This document shows positions 61,936-64,000 of a stretch of DNA of 64,000 nucleotides, piece after piece. Both the position numbers and the translations under genes were made by a program. The stretch covers positions 62,001 to 126,000 of the forward strand of contig NZ_JAECVR010000009.1 of NCBI RefSeq assembly GCF_016055185.1, in the 5' to 3' direction. Source of the DNA: Paenactinomyces guangxiensis (GTDB lineage Bacteria; Bacillota; Bacilli; Thermoactinomycetales; Thermoactinomycetaceae). How positions within the stretch are numbered: the stretch's first letter is position 1; each line of letters begins with the position of its first letter. The notes under the pieces are model-generated. The model did no database searches. It was not told the DNA's origin and saw only the letters and a list, made by a program, of their open reading frames with translations.

Positions 61936-63642
61936 TTATGAAGAGGGAGGAGCTTCTCTACAGAAATTCTTATTAATATGGACCCAAACTTTTACTGTAC
62001 CACCCTTTTCAATCGTTTCGCCATCTTTAGGGGATTGGGCATAGGCTTGCCCATGCTTCTTACCTGTATTACAGTAGAGAATTTTTATATCATAGCCTGG
62101 TCCTTTTTTTGGTATGTTATCTTCCCACTCCCCGGCGTATTTCATTACCGTCACACCGTCTTTACCAACAAACAATTTAACTTTAGTATTTTGGGGTACT
62201 ACTTTTTCTCCTGCCTTTGGCTGCTGATCCCATAGTTCACCCGGTTTAGCACCTTCGTGTCCCTTCTCAATCACTTCCGGTTCTGGAAAGCCATGATCCT
62301 TCAACCATTGTTTTGCATCATCCACATTTGTGAATAATTTCATTGGAACCTGCTTTTCATTCCCGTTCGCAACAGCTTCCTGATCACTGTCACCGCCGGA
62401 GATCACGTCCCAGAAAAAGTTGAAGCCCATCACACTGAGAGTGATGATGACGACCACTGTAATAAATCCGAATAAAATCTTTTGCCACAACGGCATTTTA
62501 GCCTGAACGTTGTCAAGCCAGATCACCGTTCGCTGGAATATGGTTTTATCTTGGTCATTTGGCATGTTTCTTAAACGTTCCAGATTCATCATTGTTTGGT
62601 CGCCGATTGGCGTTGACGTCCGCTGCGGTGTCTCCTTGCGACCGCTGCGGATCTCGGGCCGCTGGGTGGGCGATTGAAAGCGGGAGGGTGTCTCCACAGC
62701 TGTGGCAACAGGATTGTTTTCCGTTTCTTCATCCACGGAGAGAGGGATGGTCTGGTAAAAATCCTGTTTGGGCGTCTGGCGATGGTTGGCCCAGCCCGGC
62801 TCTGTACGGCGGTCAATCTGCACCGCATAGCTGATATCCTGCATCATCGCCCTGGCTGATGTGTAACGCATCGCCGGGTCCTTATCGAGCGCGCGCAGTA
62901 TAATTTGTGCCACATTGTCCGGAATGTCCGGGTTGAGATTGCGCGGATCCTCCACCGGTTCCTGCAAGTGTTTCAGGGCAATACTAATGGCAGAGTCTCC
63001 GTCAAACGGAAGCTGACCTGTTAACATCTCATAAAAAACAATTCCGAGAGAGTAGATGTCCGACTTTTCACCGATGACACCGCCACGGGCCTGTTCCGGT
63101 GAAAAATAGTGAACTGAACCCATCACAGATCCTGTCTGGGTAATGGTTGAAGAACTGGCTGCCCGGGCAATTCCGAAGTCGGTCACCTTCGCCCGTCCAC
63201 TCGCCCCCAACAGAATATTATGCGGTTTAATATCACGGTGTACAATTTGGTTTTCATGGGCATGTGCCAGGCCGTCACAAATTTGCACAGCTATGTTGGC
63301 CGCCTCTTCGACCGGCAGGGGTCCCCGCTCTTGAATATATTGTTTTAACGTAGGCCCTTCCACCAGTTCCATCACAATATAATGTGTGTATCCATCCCGG
63401 CCCACGTCGTAGACATTGACAACATTCGGGTGGGACAGACTGGCTGCAGCCTGGGCTTCCCGACTAAAACGACGTATGAACTCTGAATCATTACTGAGGG
63501 ATTCGCTCAAAACCTTAATTGCCACATATCGATTCAACAATAAATCTTTCGCCTTATAGACAACGGCCATTCCGCCGCCGCCGACACGGTTGACAATCTC
63601 GTAACGTCCCCCCAGCTTCTTCCCTTCCATCTGCATGGTCAC
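61936..63642 (-). CDS. prkC: Serine/threonine protein kinase PrkC with PASTA domains
   Basis: Membrane kinase of 568 residues sensing muropeptides or cell-wall fragments. Kinase domain about residues 12-270: VGGGGMAVVYKAKD, catalytic loop IVHRDIKPHNILL, TDFGIARAASSSTIT activation loop. A membrane helix (ILFGFITVVVIITLSVMGF) lies near residue 390. The outside part holds about two PASTA-like repeats (KLFTNVDDAKQWLKDHGF, KKHGQAYAQSPKDGETIEKG), fewer than the three of Bacillus. A GTG at 63642 has AAGGAGG six bases before; ATG 63636 is an alternative. The stop is 36 bases before rsgA. Confidence 0.95.
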   Translation of the reverse strand: MTMQMEGKKLGGRYEIVNRVGGGGMAVVYKAKDLLLNRYVAIKVLSESLSNDSEFIRRFSREAQAAASLSHPNVVNVYDVGRDGYTHYIVMELVEGPTLKQYIQERGPLPVEEAANIAVQICDGLAHAHENQIVHRDIKPHNILLGASGRAKVTDFGIARAASSSTITQTGSVMGSVHYFSPEQARGGVIGEKSDIYSLGIVFYEMLTGQLPFDGDSAISIALKHLQEPVEDPRNLNPDIPDNVAQIILRALDKDPAMRYTSARAMMQDISYAVQIDRRTEPGWANHRQTPKQDFYQTIPLSVDEETENNPVATAVETPSRFQSPTQRPEIRSGRKETPQRTSTPIGDQTMMNLERLRNMPNDQDKTIFQRTVIWLDNVQAKMPLWQKILFGFITVVVIITLSVMGFNFFWDVISGGDSDQEAVANGNEKQVPMKLFTNVDDAKQWLKDHGFPEPEVIEKGHEGAKPGELWDQQPKAGEKVVPQNTKVKLFVGKDGVTVMKYAGEWEDNIPKKGPGYDIKILYCNTGKKHGQAYAQSPKDGETIEKGGTVKVWVHINKNFCREAPPSS

Positions 63643-63665
63643 CTCGTTCCTCCTTGAACCGTGAG

Positions 63666-64000
63666 TTATGATGCGGCTGACCTACCTGTATGTTTAAGAA
63701 GAATTAGGGAAATATTATCTGTACCACCTGCGTCCAGTGCCATCTGTACTAATTGATCTGCTTGCTGTTCGAGTGACATGGTGGAAGAGGATAAAACCAG
63801 GCCGATTTGCCTTTCATCCACCATCGTGGTCAACCCGTCGGAACATAACAGCAATACATCTTCATCCCTCCAGGGGGTATTGATCAAATCGACTTCCACT
63901 TCCTCACTGGTGCCTACTGCCCGCACAATCATATTGCGCTGGGGATGATTGCGCGCTTCTTCCGGCGTGATCTGCCCGTGTTTTTGCAAAATATTTACAT
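63666..64000 (-). CDS. prpC: PP2C-type protein phosphatase PrpC, cut by window end
   Basis: C-terminal part (about 111 residues) of a PPM-family phosphatase that reverses PrkC phosphorylation. VLLLCSDGLTTMVDERQIG and the metal-binding GGTDNISLILL are present. The frame stays open across the right edge (V-N-I-L-Q-K before the first TTG at 63989), so the start is outside the window. It precedes prkC by 23 bases, the conserved prpC-prkC pair. Confidence 0.93.
   Translation of the reverse strand, partial: VNILQKHGQITPEEARNHPQRNMIVRAVGTSEEVEVDLINTPWRDEDVLLLCSDGLTTMVDERQIGLVLSSSTMSLEQQADQLVQMALDAGGTDNISLILLKHTGRSAAS

Noticed and set aside
62589-62828. Arg-rich minus frame inside prkC
   Set aside because: It is a shadow of the juxtamembrane part of the kinase gene.
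1-64000. tRNA and rRNA genes
   Set aside because: No cloverleaf with a TTC-containing T arm and no rRNA segments were noticed on either strand by eye; a dedicated search was not possible.

Overview
The window reads as chromosome of a spore-forming, low-to-mid GC Firmicute of the order Bacillales. The core gene order is that of Bacillus: prpC-prkC-rsgA-rpe-thiN-spoVM, rpmB, asp23-fakA-fakB, sdaAB-sdaAA-recG, rsmD-coaD, ylbJ/K/L/N, rpmF, fapR-plsX-fabHDG-acpP-fabF-rnc, smc-ftsY-ylxM-ffh-rpsP-khpA-rimM-trmD-rplS-lepB-rbgA-rnhB. The sporulation genes spoVM and ylbJ and a BstA-like bacillithiol transferase fit this. Gene content would suit Thermoactinomycetaceae, but that family assignment is inference.

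Layout. 0-0.4 kb: 3' end of a glutathione peroxidase. 1.1-9.0 kb: an eight-gene minus-strand acyl-CoA catabolic operon (acyl-CoA dehydrogenase, SDR, 3-hydroxyacyl-CoA dehydrogenase, thioesterase, APH-like kinase, AMP ligase, enoyl-CoA hydratase, class II aldolase) facing a TetR regulator across an operator-like palindrome. 9.8-11.8 kb: bstA-like gene and ilvA. 12-24 kb: translation, secretion and chromosome genes from yraN back to smc, broken between ylxM and ftsY by a 236-bp element with IS608-type ends. 24-37 kb: an accessory block lying between smc and rnc, which are adjacent in Bacillus. It holds a secreted nucleotidase, a CRISPR relic, csaA, a sigma-54-controlled aldehyde dehydrogenase locus, a frameshifted MFS transporter with a winged-helix/TPR regulator, a Fur-box-linked FhuF-like reductase and a RdgB/HAM1-like gene. 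37-44 kb: fatty-acid and phospholipid synthesis under FapR, then rpmF. 44-51 kb: ylb genes, coaD, rsmD, a structured RNA locus and small, probably sporulation-related genes. 51-64 kb: recG, serine dehydratase, fatty-acid kinase, rpmB, spoVM, thiamine genes, rpe, rsgA, prkC and a truncated prpC.

How it fits together. FapR, plsX, fabHDG, acpP and fabF make and gauge acyl chains, while FakA/FakB phosphorylate exogenous fatty acids. The TetR operon probably degrades acyl chains; its kinase plus dehydrogenase pair suggests 4-hydroxyacyl-CoA substrates. The most notable non-coding signals are the IS608-like mini-element at the ftsY stop codon, the CRISPR-like repeats near 26.7 kb, the sigma-54 promoter with repeated activator sites at 29.5 kb, and the hairpin-rich locus upstream of rsmD. 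All calls come from reading the sequence; no database search was run.
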